Below, piece by piece: positions 15,834 to 24,968 of a stretch of 64,000 nucleotides of DNA (position 1 is the stretch's first letter; every line of letters begins with the position of its first letter). The translations under genes were made by a program, and so were the position numbers. The DNA lies in assembly GCA_964497615.1 (NCBI GenBank), contig CAZCEC010000024.1, forward strand, positions 18,505 through 82,504, written 5' to 3'. The stretch comes from CAZCEC01 sp964497615. Lineage in GTDB: Bacteria; Chloroflexota; Anaerolineae; Anaerolineales; UBA6663. A model generated the notes under the pieces. That model did no database searches. It was not told the DNA's origin and saw nothing but the letters and a program-made list of their open reading frames with translations.

Positions 15834-18464
15834 ATGCCCGCTGCACTCCGCCTGCTGCTGGTTGAGGACAACGAAAGCGATGCCGCGCTGGCCCTGCACT
15901 ATCTCCAGCGGCACGGTTTCGACGTGGCCGCCACGCGCGTGGAAGGGGCGGCCGATTTCTCCGCCGCGCTGAACGCCGGGCCGTGGGACGCGGTGCTGGC
16001 CGACTATGCCCTGCCGGGCTTCTCCGCGCCCGAGGCCCTGAGGCTGCTGCACCTCAGCGGCCACGACCTGCCCTTCATCATCCTGTCCGGCGTCATTGAT
16101 GAAGAGCGCGCCGTCGTCAGCCTGCGCGCCGGGGCGCACGACTTCGTCACCAAGGCCAACCTGGCCCGGCTGGGCCCGGCCCTGGAGCGCGAACTGCGCG
16201 CCGCCCAGGACCGGCAGGCCCGCCGCGCCGCCGAGGCCGCCCAGCGCCAGCAGGCCGCCGGCTTCCAACTGCTGTTCCATGACAACCCCCTGCCGATGTG
16301 GGTGTACGACCCGGACAGCCTGCGCTTTCTGGAAGTCAACCCCGCCGCCGCCGCCCACTACGGCTACACCCGCGCCGAGTGGCTGAGGCTGACCCTGCGC
16401 GACATCCGCCCGGCCGAAGACCAGGACCGGCTGACGGAGAACCTGCGCCGGGCGCGCGCTCGGCCCGACCGCTCCGGCCCATGGCGGCACATCAAGAAAA
16501 ACGGCGAGATCATCCTGGTGGAAATCGTCGCCAACGACACCCGGTTCGCCGGGCGGCCGGCGCGGCTGGTGCTGGCGCGCGATATCACCGAGCGCGTGCG
16601 GGCCGAGGCCGCCTTGCGCGAAAGCGAGGACCGCTTCCGCGACCTGGTGGAGAACAGCCGCGACCTGATCTGCACCCACGCCCTGGATGGCCGCATCCTG
16701 ACCGTCAACCCGTGGGCGGCGCACAGCCTGGGCTATGCGCGCGAGGCGGTGGAGGGCCGCAACCTGCGCGAGTTCCTGGTCCCGGAATCCGCCGCCCAGT
16801 TGCCGGGCTACCTGCGCGCCGTCCAACGGCGCGGCGCGGTCCAGGCCGTCATCCAGGTGCGCACGGCGGCGGGGGAGGTGCGCCTCTGGGAGTTTCACAG
16901 CACCCTGCGCACCGAGGGCGTGGCCGCGCCCATCGTCCGCGGCATGGCCCACGATGTCACCGAGCGCATGCGGGCCGAGGCCGCGCTGTGGGAGTCCGAG
17001 CACAAGTACCGCACCCTGGTCGAGACGGCCGAAGACGTCATCCTCATGTCGGACCTGGACGGCCGGCAGCTTTACCGCAACCCGGCGTTCTACACCAGCC
17101 AGGGCCTGGACCCGCAAGCTCCGGTCGCGGAGGATATTTACGACCGCATCCACCCCGACGACGTGCCCCAACTGCGGGCCGCCCTGGGCCAGATTCGGGC
17201 AGAGGGCACCTTCACCTACGAGTACCGCCTGCGGCACACGCGCGGCCACTGGATGAACCGGCTGGCCCGCTCCACCCTGCTGCGGGATGAGGCCGGTCAG
17301 CCCACCGGCTTCATCACCGTCATCCGCGACATCACCGGCCGCAAGCAGGCCGAGGCGCAAGTCCAGCGCCAGTTGCGGTTCCTCACCGCCCTGCGCGAGA
17401 TTGACCGCGCCATCAGCGGCAGCCTGGACCCGCGCCTGAGCCTGACCCTGCTGTTGACGCACACCACCGCCGAGCTGGGCGTGGACGCTGGCGCGGTGTG
17501 GGTGTTCCGCCCGGAGACGCAGACCCTGGAGCGGCTGGTGGAGCGCGGCCTGCGCCCGCGCCCGCCGCACCTGAGCACCCAGCGCCTGGGCGAAGGCCCG
17601 GTGGGGCGCGCGGCGCTGGAGCGCCGGCCGCTGTTCCTGGCGGACCTGAATGCCCCCGAGGCGCAGTCGCGGCTGGTGGAGGCCGCCCTGGCGGAGGGCT
17701 TTGCCAGCCTGCACGCGCTGCCCCTCATCGCCAAGGGGGAGGTGCGCGGGGTGCTGGAAGTCTATCAGCGCCCGCCCGCGCCCGGCGCGCCCCCCCGCCC
17801 GTCCGAGCCCGAGTGGCACGACTTTCTGCACGCGCTGGCCGGTGAGGCCGCCATTGCGCTTGACAATGCCCAACTGTTCGCGGGCTTGCAGCGCGCCAAC
17901 ATGGACCTGACGGCGGCCTTCGACCGCCTGCTGGAGAGCCTGGCCCGCGCCCTGGACCAGCGCGGCGGCGAGCCGGAGGGCCACAGCCGGCGCGTGGCCG
18001 ACCTGGCCGAGGCCCTGGGCCGCGCGCTGAGCCTGAGCGGCGCGGACCTGAGCCATGCGCGGCACGGCGCCCTGCTGCACGACCTGGGCAAGCTGAGCGT
18101 CCCCGAAACCATCCTGTTCAAGCCCGGCCCGCTGACCGAGGCCGAATGGCAGGTGGTGCGCGCGGCGCCGGCCGTGGCCCGCGACCTGCTGTGGCTGGTG
18201 GCGCCCTTACGGCCGGCCGTGGCGGCGGTCCTGAGCCAGCACGAACACTGGGACGGGTCCGGCTACCCGGACGGGCTGAAGGGCGAGCAGATTCCGCTGC
18301 TGGGCCGCCTGTGCGCGGCGGCGAGCGCCTACGCGGCGCTGCAAGCCGAACGGCCGTACCGCGCCGCGCTGACCGCCGGGCAGGCGCGGGCGCACATGCA
18401 GGCGGGGGCGGGCCAGCAGTTCGACCCGCGGGTGGTGAAGGCGCTGCTGGAGTTGAGGGCGTAG
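15834..18464 (+). CDS. REC-PAS-PAS-PAS-GAF-HD-GYP signalling protein with degenerate HD-GYP site
   Basis: An 876-residue cytoplasmic protein. A receiver domain (1-125, acceptor D57 in VLADYALPG) precedes three PAS domains (about 145-265, 270-390 and 395-515), a GAF domain (about 525-685) and an HD-GYP domain (about 700-876). HD-GYP proteins normally hydrolyse cyclic di-GMP at a two- or three-metal site. Here the HD pair is kept (H749, D750 in LLHDLGKL) and so is WDGSGYPDGL. Three usual ligands differ: the histidine of the H-P motif is A778, the first residue of HHE is Q802, and the aspartate of ADxYDAL is S831. It may therefore bind rather than cut its ligand. Confidence 0.9.
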   Translation: MPAALRLLLVEDNESDAALALHYLQRHGFDVAATRVEGAADFSAALNAGPWDAVLADYALPGFSAPEALRLLHLSGHDLPFIILSGVIDEERAVVSLRAGAHDFVTKANLARLGPALERELRAAQDRQARRAAEAAQRQQAAGFQLLFHDNPLPMWVYDPDSLRFLEVNPAAAAHYGYTRAEWLRLTLRDIRPAEDQDRLTENLRRARARPDRSGPWRHIKKNGEIILVEIVANDTRFAGRPARLVLARDITERVRAEAALRESEDRFRDLVENSRDLICTHALDGRILTVNPWAAHSLGYAREAVEGRNLREFLVPESAAQLPGYLRAVQRRGAVQAVIQVRTAAGEVRLWEFHSTLRTEGVAAPIVRGMAHDVTERMRAEAALWESEHKYRTLVETAEDVILMSDLDGRQLYRNPAFYTSQGLDPQAPVAEDIYDRIHPDDVPQLRAALGQIRAEGTFTYEYRLRHTRGHWMNRLARSTLLRDEAGQPTGFITVIRDITGRKQAEAQVQRQLRFLTALREIDRAISGSLDPRLSLTLLLTHTTAELGVDAGAVWVFRPETQTLERLVERGLRPRPPHLSTQRLGEGPVGRAALERRPLFLADLNAPEAQSRLVEAALAEGFASLHALPLIAKGEVRGVLEVYQRPPAPGAPPRPSEPEWHDFLHALAGEAAIALDNAQLFAGLQRANMDLTAAFDRLLESLARALDQRGGEPEGHSRRVADLAEALGRALSLSGADLSHARHGALLHDLGKLSVPETILFKPGPLTEAEWQVVRAAPAVARDLLWLVAPLRPAVAAVLSQHEHWDGSGYPDGLKGEQIPLLGRLCAAASAYAALQAERPYRAALTAGQARAHMQAGAGQQFDPRVVKALLELRA

Positions 18465-18708
18465 CATTTCTAAACCGCTCCCAAGCGTTGGCCTGGGCTT
18501 CAACGTGGTGCCGCTAAAAACCGTGCTGTGGCTGATCTGGGCGACGCCGGTGATGGGGTCGCTGGGCTGGATCGAGTCGCCGGTGCCCAACCAGGTGCTG
18601 GCGATCCTGGGGGCGCACGGGCCGCTGGTGGCGCGGGAGCCGGGGTGGTGGCTGCGGGGGCCGGCGGCCGCGGGCGAAGGGGCCCAGGCGCCGGCCGGCG
18701 GGCGGCGC
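18465..18708. repeat. Half MITE element and gene-free remainder
   Basis: Positions 18468-18530 match the left half of the MITE family (TTTCTAAACCGCTCCC, then GTGCCGCTAAAAACCGTGC) and stop abruptly. The rest could encode a 69-residue peptide (from 18505, with a LWLIWATPVMGSLGWIE stretch), but its start lies inside the repeat and it has no recognisable relatives, so I do not call a gene. Confidence 0.6.
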
Positions 18709-19836
18709 TTATGAAGTTGGGTCCGTGGCGGCCAGGAAGCGCCGCATCGCCTCGGTCAGCGCCTGCCAGGCGGGTTCTTGCTGGGTCACCAGGTGGTTCT
18801 TGCTGTCCAGCGCCACGAATTGGGCCTTGGGAATCAGGGACGCCAGCAGGCGGCCTTCTTCAAAGGGCACCCCTTCATCGCCGCGCGAGTGCAGCACCAG
18901 GGTGGGGGCGCTCACCTGCGGCGCCAGGGCCCGCACATCCACCTGATGCATCTCGCTCTCCAGGCGCACCGCGTTTTCAGGTGAGACGGAAATGCGCATC
19001 TGGGTCTCCAGCGCCCGCAGCGCGTCGGTGGTGGCCTCCGGAAAGAGCTGCATGGCAAACACCTGACGAAAGGCGGGGTTCTCCCGGCCCCAGCCAATCC
19101 GCATCAGGCTGATCATCAGCCGCTCTTCTTCCGCTTTTTCAGGCGACAGATCACGCTTCAGCCAGCCGCGGGCATAGCCGCCGTGCAGCACCAGCGCGCT
19201 CACCCGCTCCGGATGGCGCACCGCATACGCCACGGCCACCGGGCAGGCCTGCGACATCGCAAACAGCGGGAAGCGCGGCAGCCCGACGGCGTCCACCACC
19301 GCTTCCAGATCGCGCACCCAGGCTTCGAAGCTCACATCGGCCACGTCCCAATCGGATAACCCCGAGCCGCGTTCGTCGGCATGGATCAGGGTGTGGCTGC
19401 GGGTCAGTTCCTCCAGCCAATGCCGCCAGACGGGGCTGTTCCAGTCATGCTCCAGGTGGCTCAGAAAGTTGGCAACTTTCACCAGGGGCGGCCCGTCACC
19501 GGCAATCCCAAACGCGAGGCGGGCGCCGTCGAAACTGCGCGTGAAGTAGATGCGCTGCTCCGGGTTCGGGCTGCCGGCCCCGGACGGTTCGCGCTGGGCC
19601 TGGAAGGACGGGGGCGCGGCCGCCTCCGTCGGAACGAGACCCCACAGCCGGGCCTGGGCGATGGCCTGAAGCCGGTTCCGGACCCCCAGCTTGCTGTAGA
19701 TGTGGCGGTTGTGCCACTTGACCGTGTTCAGGCTGAGGAACAGCTCATCCGCGATCTGCTGATCCGGCAACCCGCCGGCCAGCCGCTCGATGATCTGTTT
19801 TTCCCGGTCGGTGAAGGGCTCGCTGGGCAGACCCAT
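18709..19836 (-). CDS. LuxR-type HTH fused to an alpha/beta hydrolase
   Basis: A 375-residue fusion. Residues of about 8-70 are a LuxR-type helix-turn-helix (FTDREKQIIERLAGGLPDQQ, then LFLSLNTVKWHNRHIYSKL), placed at the N-terminus. From about residue 100 an alpha/beta hydrolase follows (RLAFGIAGDGPPLVK, HADERGSGLSDWD). The elbow reads AMSQACPVAVAYAVRHPERV, so it is A-x-S-x-A rather than the usual G-x-S-x-G. The late histidine sits in DSKNHLVTQQEPAW. Such fusions may sense a small molecule through the hydrolase fold. I chose the ATG at 19836 because GGAGG lies 5 bp upstream. A promoter lies about 60 bp upstream. Confidence 0.85.
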   Translation of the reverse strand: MGLPSEPFTDREKQIIERLAGGLPDQQIADELFLSLNTVKWHNRHIYSKLGVRNRLQAIAQARLWGLVPTEAAAPPSFQAQREPSGAGSPNPEQRIYFTRSFDGARLAFGIAGDGPPLVKVANFLSHLEHDWNSPVWRHWLEELTRSHTLIHADERGSGLSDWDVADVSFEAWVRDLEAVVDAVGLPRFPLFAMSQACPVAVAYAVRHPERVSALVLHGGYARGWLKRDLSPEKAEEERLMISLMRIGWGRENPAFRQVFAMQLFPEATTDALRALETQMRISVSPENAVRLESEMHQVDVRALAPQVSAPTLVLHSRGDEGVPFEEGRLLASLIPKAQFVALDSKNHLVTQQEPAWQALTEAMRRFLAATDPTS

Positions 19837-19896
19837 TCTTTCCTCCATTCCTTCGAATGGCGACAATCACGCCCGCTTCCTCTATGGTGATAGCCA

Positions 19897-19924
19897 AGTG
19901 TAACGGAACTTGCCCCGGCGGCAA
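19897..19924 (-). promoter_or_regulatory. Promoter of the LuxR-hydrolase gene
   Basis: On the minus strand TTGCCG (19924-19919), a 16-bp spacer and TACACT (19902-19897). It lies in the divergent space between this gene and the FAD oxidase gene at 19963. Confidence 0.5.
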
Positions 19925-19962
19925 GCAGGTACTGGAGACCTAGGCAGAACAGGAGCAACCCC

Positions 19963-21378
19963 ATGACCACTCAACCGGCCATCGCCACCAGCCCGCTCGA
20001 TCAGGCGGCCAGCGGCCTGGCGCGCCAGATGCGCGGCGAACTGATGCGCCCCGGCGACGCGGGCTATGACGCGGCCCGCCGAGTCTATAACGCCATGATC
20101 GACAAGCGGCCAGCCTTCATCGCGCGCTGCGCCCAGGCCGCCGACGTGCAGGCGGCGGTGAACTTCGGCCGGGAGCACGGCCTGCTGGTGGCCGTGCGCG
20201 GCGGCGGCCACAACGGCGCCGGTCTGGGCACGTGCGACGACGGCCTGGTGATTGACCTGAGCCCGATGCGGGCCGTGCAGGTGGACGCGGCCCGGCGCGA
20301 GGTGCGCGTGGAGGGCGGCTGCACCTGGAACGACGTGGACCAGGCTACGCACCCGTTCGGGCTGGCGGTGCCCACCGGCTTCATCTCCTCCACCGGCGTG
20401 GGCGGGCTGACCCTGGGCGGCGGCCTGGGATACCTCACCCGCCGCTACGGCCTGACCATTGACAACCTGCTGAGCGCGGAGCTGGTGCTGGCCGATGGCC
20501 GGCAGGTGACCGCCAGCGCCGACGCGCACGCCGATTTGTTTTGGGCGCTGCGCGGCGGCGGCGGCAACTTTGGCGTGGTGACCGCCTTCACGTTCCGGGG
20601 CCAGCCCGCCGGGCCGACCGTCTACGGCGGGCCGATCTTCTGGCCGCTGGAGCACGCCGAGGCGGTGATGCGCTTTTGGCGCGACTGGGTGCTGACCGGG
20701 CCGGAGGAGCTGAACGGCTGGTTTGGCTTCCACACCGTCCCGCCGGTCGAGATGTTCCCCGCCGAGCATCACCTCCAGCAGATGGCCGTCATCTGCTGGT
20801 GCTACACCGGCCCGCTGGACGAAGCGGAACAGGTCTTCCGGCCGATCCGGGCCTGCGCGCCCGCGGCGATCGATTTTGCCGGCCCCCTCCCCTACCCGGC
20901 CCTGCAAAGCCTGTTCGACGGGCTGTACCCGGCCGGCTTGCAGTGGTATTGGAACGCGGACTTCTTCACGGAGCTAAGCGAGGCGGCCATTGCGCTGCAC
21001 GTGCAGCACGCCCGCCAATTGCCCTCGGTGCATTCGACCATGCACCTGTATCCGCTGAGCGGGGCCGCCCAGCGCGTGGGCCGCCACGACACGGCCTGGA
21101 GTTTCCGCGAAGCGAATTTCGCCCAGGTGATCGTGGGCGTGGACCCTGACCCGGCCAACAACCCGCGCACCATTGCCTGGTCGCAGGAATACTGGCGCGC
21201 GCTGCACCCGCACTCGGCCGGGGGCGCCTACGTCAACATGATGATGGAGGAGGGCCAGGCGCGGGTGCAGGCCGCCTACCGCGACAACTATCCGCGCCTG
21301 GCGCGGGTCAAGGCTCAGTACGATCCCAACAACCTGTTCCGGGTGAACCAGAACATCCAGCCCGCGCGGCCCGCCTAG
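19963..21378 (+). CDS. BBE-type FAD-dependent oxidoreductase
   Basis: A 471-residue flavoprotein of the PCMH/FAD_binding_4 class with a C-terminal BBE segment. The FAD pyrophosphate loop reads RGGGHNGAGLGTCDDG, where H and C are the usual sites of bicovalent flavin attachment, and GGLTLGGGLGYLTRRYGLTID follows. The C-terminus (NMMMEEGQARVQAAYRDNYP, then YDPNNLFRVNQNIQP) is the standard BBE ending. Family members oxidise sugars, alcohols or alkaloid-like substrates with oxygen; no signal peptide is visible and the substrate is unknown. It diverges from the LuxR-hydrolase gene, which may regulate it. Confidence 0.88.
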   Translation: MTTQPAIATSPLDQAASGLARQMRGELMRPGDAGYDAARRVYNAMIDKRPAFIARCAQAADVQAAVNFGREHGLLVAVRGGGHNGAGLGTCDDGLVIDLSPMRAVQVDAARREVRVEGGCTWNDVDQATHPFGLAVPTGFISSTGVGGLTLGGGLGYLTRRYGLTIDNLLSAELVLADGRQVTASADAHADLFWALRGGGGNFGVVTAFTFRGQPAGPTVYGGPIFWPLEHAEAVMRFWRDWVLTGPEELNGWFGFHTVPPVEMFPAEHHLQQMAVICWCYTGPLDEAEQVFRPIRACAPAAIDFAGPLPYPALQSLFDGLYPAGLQWYWNADFFTELSEAAIALHVQHARQLPSVHSTMHLYPLSGAAQRVGRHDTAWSFREANFAQVIVGVDPDPANNPRTIAWSQEYWRALHPHSAGGAYVNMMMEEGQARVQAAYRDNYPRLARVKAQYDPNNLFRVNQNIQPARPA

Positions 21379-21399
21379 CCGATCGCCCACCGGCTTGCG

Positions 21400-21440
21400 A
21401 TGGACGCAGCGACGCGGCGGTGCCGCGTCGCTGCGTCCAT
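21400..21440. repeat. 19-bp perfect hairpin after the FAD oxidase
   Basis: Nineteen bases (ATGGACGCAGCGACGCGGC) and their exact complement are separated by GGT. It lies 21 bp after the stop codon and would block or end transcription, but no T-run follows. Confidence 0.75.
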
Positions 21441-21504
21441 GCGTTTCGCCTGGACCGTGGCCAGGCTGCCAAACCCCACCCGTCCAGCCAACCCCAGCGC
21501 GCCA

Positions 21505-21533
21505 TTGCCCTGGCCGCCGATTCTCGCTACACT
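21505..21533 (+). promoter_or_regulatory. Promoter of the membrane protein at 21589
   Basis: TTGCCC (21505-21510), a 17-bp spacer and TACACT (21528-21533), about 55 bp before the ATG. Confidence 0.55.
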
Positions 21534-21588
21534 ACCCTCGTCCTTAGCTGAACTTCGTCCTGTTCAGTCGGCGAAAGGAAGCCTGACC

Positions 21589-22530
21589 ATGGCCGCTCCC
21601 AAGACTTGCACGCCCGTCAATCCCGCCGAATTGCCCCAGTGGACGGCCGAAGGCAAATTCTACGCGACGCGCCTGAGGCTCCGAATTCTGATTGCCCTGG
21701 TCGCGATTCTGTGGCTCGTCCTGCTGGGGTGGGTGCTGTTCTACGCACCCATCAACAACGTCTCGGCCGCGGCCCTGGAAGCCGGCGCCAACCTCACCCT
21801 GGTGCTGGCGCCCGTGGTGGCCGCCGCGGCCGCCGTCGAGCGCACCCTGGAGTCAATCTTCAACGTGATCGAAGGCAGTTGGCGCACCCTGGTGGCCTAC
21901 CTGGGGCGCGGCCTGCGCTGGCTCAAGAGCGCCGAGACCGAAGTCAAGCAAGCCCGCCAGTTTCTCGCGGACATTACCGACCGCTACAACGCGGAAATGA
22001 AAACTATCCCCATCGGCCAGGCCACCGCCGCCGAGTTGGCGCGCGAAGTGCGGATAAAGATCGAGGACGCCAATGCCATGCTGGCGCTGGCGCAGGTGCG
22101 CGTGGCCAAGGCCGAGAAGGAATTGGGCGAGGCCCCCGACTCCGAAAAGTACAAGAGCGCCAAGGTCGCCGCCTCCATCGTGCTCGGCCTGATGCTCGGC
22201 GTCATCGTGGCCGCCTTGGGCCAACTGCAACTGTTCGCCATATTGGGCATCGACGCCGTGCCGGCGCGCATTGACGTGCTCATCACCGGCCTGGTCATCG
22301 GCAGCGGCTCGTACCCCGTCCATTCCCTCATCGGCATCCTGCAGCAAAGCAAGGACACCCTGGACAGCATCAAGGGCTACTACCAGCGCCTGGCCCCCAG
22401 CCTTCAGGTCACCGCCGAGCGCACGCGCAAATTGGAACCCCCGGCGGTGCCCGGCGGGCCGCCCCAGGTCAGGGACACCCTGGTCGAGACGAGCACCGCC
22501 CGGAGCCAGGAAGAAGAACCGCCCGCCTAG
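21589..22530 (+). CDS. Membrane protein with a central coiled coil, unknown function
   Basis: A 313-residue protein I do not recognise. It has a membrane helix at about 25-50 (ILIALVAILWLVLLGWVLFY) and a second hydrophobic stretch (LVLAPVVAAAAAVERTLESI). A charged helical region of about 100 residues follows (SAETEVKQARQFLADITDRY, IKIEDANAMLALAQVRVAKAEKE). Two or three more helices end with GSYPVHSLIGILQQ. The basic C-terminal tail is soluble. AAAGGAAG precedes the chosen ATG; an upstream in-frame ATG would start inside a hairpin and is rejected. Confidence 0.7.
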   Translation: MAAPKTCTPVNPAELPQWTAEGKFYATRLRLRILIALVAILWLVLLGWVLFYAPINNVSAAALEAGANLTLVLAPVVAAAAAVERTLESIFNVIEGSWRTLVAYLGRGLRWLKSAETEVKQARQFLADITDRYNAEMKTIPIGQATAAELAREVRIKIEDANAMLALAQVRVAKAEKELGEAPDSEKYKSAKVAASIVLGLMLGVIVAALGQLQLFAILGIDAVPARIDVLITGLVIGSGSYPVHSLIGILQQSKDTLDSIKGYYQRLAPSLQVTAERTRKLEPPAVPGGPPQVRDTLVETSTARSQEEEPPA

Positions 22531-22690
22531 ACGGCCAGGCGGGCGGCGACAAGACGATCGGTTCGGTCCTTTAGCGCCAGCGCGCGTGCAACCCCGTTCC
22601 AGGGCAGGCGCGCTCCTACAACAACCGCCCGCGCCTCCCCCGCCCCCATTACCCCTTATGCCCCTTATACCCTTCCCCTGAGTCCCCCGC
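22531..22690. repeat. Decayed hairpin repeat and word tract
   Basis: Contains a decayed copy of the hairpin seen at 9297 and a CCCCTTATGCCCCTTATACCC tract running into the stop of the convergent kinase gene. Confidence 0.6.
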
Positions 22691-24745
22691 CTACCCTCCC
22701 AATGTAAAGTAGAAGCTCGCCCCCTCGCCCGGCGCGCTCTCGGCCCAGATGCGGCCGCCGTGCCGGGCGATGATGCGCTGGACCGTGGCCAGGCCGATGC
22801 CGGTGCCGGGGAACTCTTCGTCGCCGTGCAGGCGCTGGAAGGGCGCAAACAGCCGGTCGGCGTAGCGCATGTCGAAGCCGGCCCCGTTGTCGCGCACGTA
22901 GAAGACGGTCACCCCGTCGGGCGCGGGCACGTCACTGCCGGCGGGCGGGGCGGCCCCGTGCGTCAGTTGCGCGTCGGCGGCGCTCAGCCCGCCAAACTCC
23001 ACCTGGCCCGCGGCGCGGCCGGCCGTAAACTTAAAGGCGTTGCCCAGCAAATTCTCCAGCACAATCTGCACCAGGCGCGCATCGCAATTGGCCCGCAGGC
23101 CGGGCGCGATGACCCAGTCCACCGGGCGTTCCGGGTGGGCGGCGCGCAGCAGGGCGGCGCACTGGGCGGCCAGGGCGCTCAGGTCCACCGGGGCGCGGCG
23201 CACCTCGGCGCGGGCCATGCGGCCCAGGGCCAGCAGGTCGTCAATGAGCTGGCTCATGCGCTGGCCGGCGGCCACCACCCGGTCGAGATAGTGCTGGCCG
23301 CGCTCGTCCAGCCGGGCGCGCTCCTCGGCCAGGCGGGCGGCAAAGCCGTTGATGGCGCGCAGGGGCTGGCGCAGGTCGTGCGAGACGGTGTAGCTGAAGG
23401 CTTCCAGCTCGCGGTTGAGGGCGCTGAGGGCGGTGGTGCGCTCGGCCACGCGCTGTTCCAGTTCCAGGTTGAGCTGGCGCAGGGCTTCGGCGGCGGCGCG
23501 CCGGGCGGTGACGTCGCGGCAGTTGACCACCAGCCCGCGCACGCCGGGCACGTGCAGCAGGTTGGTGATGGTGCCCTCGAACCACAGCCAGCGCCCGTCC
23601 TGGTGGCGCATCCGCTGTTCCAGGTGGATGACGCCGCCCGGCTCGGCCAGCAGGCGCGGCAGGGCGTCGGTGGAGAGATGCTGGTCGTCGGGGTGGATGA
23701 TCTCCAGGGGCGAGCGGCCCAGCAGATCGTCTTCGCGGTAGCCCAGCACGTCGCGCACGGAGGGGCCCAGGTAGGTCAGGCGCCCGTCGCCATCCAGCAC
23801 GGCGATCAGGTCGCCGCTGTGCTCGATGAGGGCGCGGAAGCGGGTCTCGCTCTCGCGCAGGGCGGCCTCGGCCTGGCGGCGCTCGCTCATGTCGGCGGCG
23901 AGGGCCACGGTGCCGCCCCCGGGGATGGGGGAGAGGGTGATTTGCAGGGGCAGGCGCGCGCCGTCGCGGCGTTCGGCGTCAATCTCGTCCGACCAGCTTT
24001 CGCCGCGGGCCAGGGCCGCATCGCGCTGGGCCAGGCGCGGGGCGGGCAGCGGCAGGCGCACCAGCTCGTCCAGGGTGCGGCCCTGGGCGGCCTGCGCCGG
24101 CCAGCCCAGCAGGGTCTCGGCGTGGCGGTTCCAGAAGGTGACGCGGCCATCCGCATCCAGGGCGATGATGGCGCGCTCGACCACGTCGAGCAAACGGGCC
24201 TGAAAGCGGACGGCGCGGGCGCTGTCCTCGGCCTGGTCCTGCGCGGATTGGGCCTGGCGGGCCTGGGCCAGGGCCTGGCGCTGGGCGCCGTCGGAGATGA
24301 GGCGGCTGAGGGCCAGGCCGCCGAGAGCCAGGCCATAGGCGACCCAGGTTTGGGGGTTGGCAAAGACGCCCACGCCGCGGGCGCGCAGCAGCATCAGCAC
24401 CAGCATGCCAAAGCCGGCCAGCAGGACGGTGCGCGGCCCGGCCAGCACCATCGCCATGACGGGGGGCAATAGGATGATGAAGTGGGCGGCCTGGGTGAGG
24501 TAGGGCTCGCCCAGGGCGGCGGCCACCATGCCGGCGGTGAGGAAGACGGCGGCCGGGCCGGCCCAGCGCCAGTCGCGCCAGCGGGCCCACAGCAGGGCGC
24601 CGTAGATGACGACGGCCGCGCCCAGCACGCCAGTGGAGGCGGCGTTGCTGTCGGGGATGAACAGCCGCGCCACGAACAGGCCGGCGGTGGCGGCCACGAG
24701 CAGCCCAAGCAGACCAAGAGACGCCCGGCGCTGGGTGAGGGACAT
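22691..24745 (-). CDS. Membrane-bound PAS sensor histidine kinase
   Basis: A 684-residue kinase. About 160 N-terminal residues form five or six membrane helices (LGLLGLLVAATAGLFVARLF, VAYGLALGGLALSRL). Two PAS domains follow (about 190-310 and 315-430; FWNRHAETLLGWPAQA, YLGPSVRDVLGYREDDL). HisKA has its phospho-histidine at H456 in YTVSHDLRQPLRAINGF, and HATPase_c has NLLGNAFKFT, DNGAGFDMRYADRLFAPFQR and GTGIGLATVQRI. The HisKA sequence is of the phytochrome-kinase type. The response regulator is not adjacent. I start at the ATG at 24745; upstream codons are low-complexity proline sequence across an assembly gap. Confidence 0.9.
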   Translation of the reverse strand: MSLTQRRASLGLLGLLVAATAGLFVARLFIPDSNAASTGVLGAAVVIYGALLWARWRDWRWAGPAAVFLTAGMVAAALGEPYLTQAAHFIILLPPVMAMVLAGPRTVLLAGFGMLVLMLLRARGVGVFANPQTWVAYGLALGGLALSRLISDGAQRQALAQARQAQSAQDQAEDSARAVRFQARLLDVVERAIIALDADGRVTFWNRHAETLLGWPAQAAQGRTLDELVRLPLPAPRLAQRDAALARGESWSDEIDAERRDGARLPLQITLSPIPGGGTVALAADMSERRQAEAALRESETRFRALIEHSGDLIAVLDGDGRLTYLGPSVRDVLGYREDDLLGRSPLEIIHPDDQHLSTDALPRLLAEPGGVIHLEQRMRHQDGRWLWFEGTITNLLHVPGVRGLVVNCRDVTARRAAAEALRQLNLELEQRVAERTTALSALNRELEAFSYTVSHDLRQPLRAINGFAARLAEERARLDERGQHYLDRVVAAGQRMSQLIDDLLALGRMARAEVRRAPVDLSALAAQCAALLRAAHPERPVDWVIAPGLRANCDARLVQIVLENLLGNAFKFTAGRAAGQVEFGGLSAADAQLTHGAAPPAGSDVPAPDGVTVFYVRDNGAGFDMRYADRLFAPFQRLHGDEEFPGTGIGLATVQRIIARHGGRIWAESAPGEGASFYFTLGG

Positions 24746-24754
24746 GCGGGGGGG

Positions 24755-24968
24755 ATTATAGTGTGAAGGGTATAAAGGGCATAAAGGGACTCGGGGGACT
24801 CGGGGGACTCGGGGGACTCGGGGGAAGGGTATAAGGGGCATAAGGGGTAATGGGGGCGGGGGAAGCGGGGGCGCTGNNNNNNNNNNGAGGGGGGTGGGGG
24901 GGGGGGGGGGGGGGGGGGGGCGGGGGGGGAAGGGGGAAAGGGGGAAAGGGGGGGAGGGGGGGGGGGGG
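24755..24968. other. Poly-G and word tract with a 10-N assembly gap (24877-24886)
   Basis: GGGACTCGGGGGACTC and ATAAGGGGCATAAGGGG words run into a gap and then into long runs of G. The run of G and the gap suggest a collapsed or poorly resolved repeat; no gene is called. Confidence 0.85.

Noticed and set aside
18505..18714. 69-codon gene after the HD-GYP gene
   Set aside because: Its start lies inside a half MITE, it has no ribosome site and no recognisable family; it also overlaps the end of the convergent gene.
21400..21440. Rho-independent terminator
   Set aside because: The stem is perfect but no T-run follows on either strand, so it is listed as a hairpin repeat.
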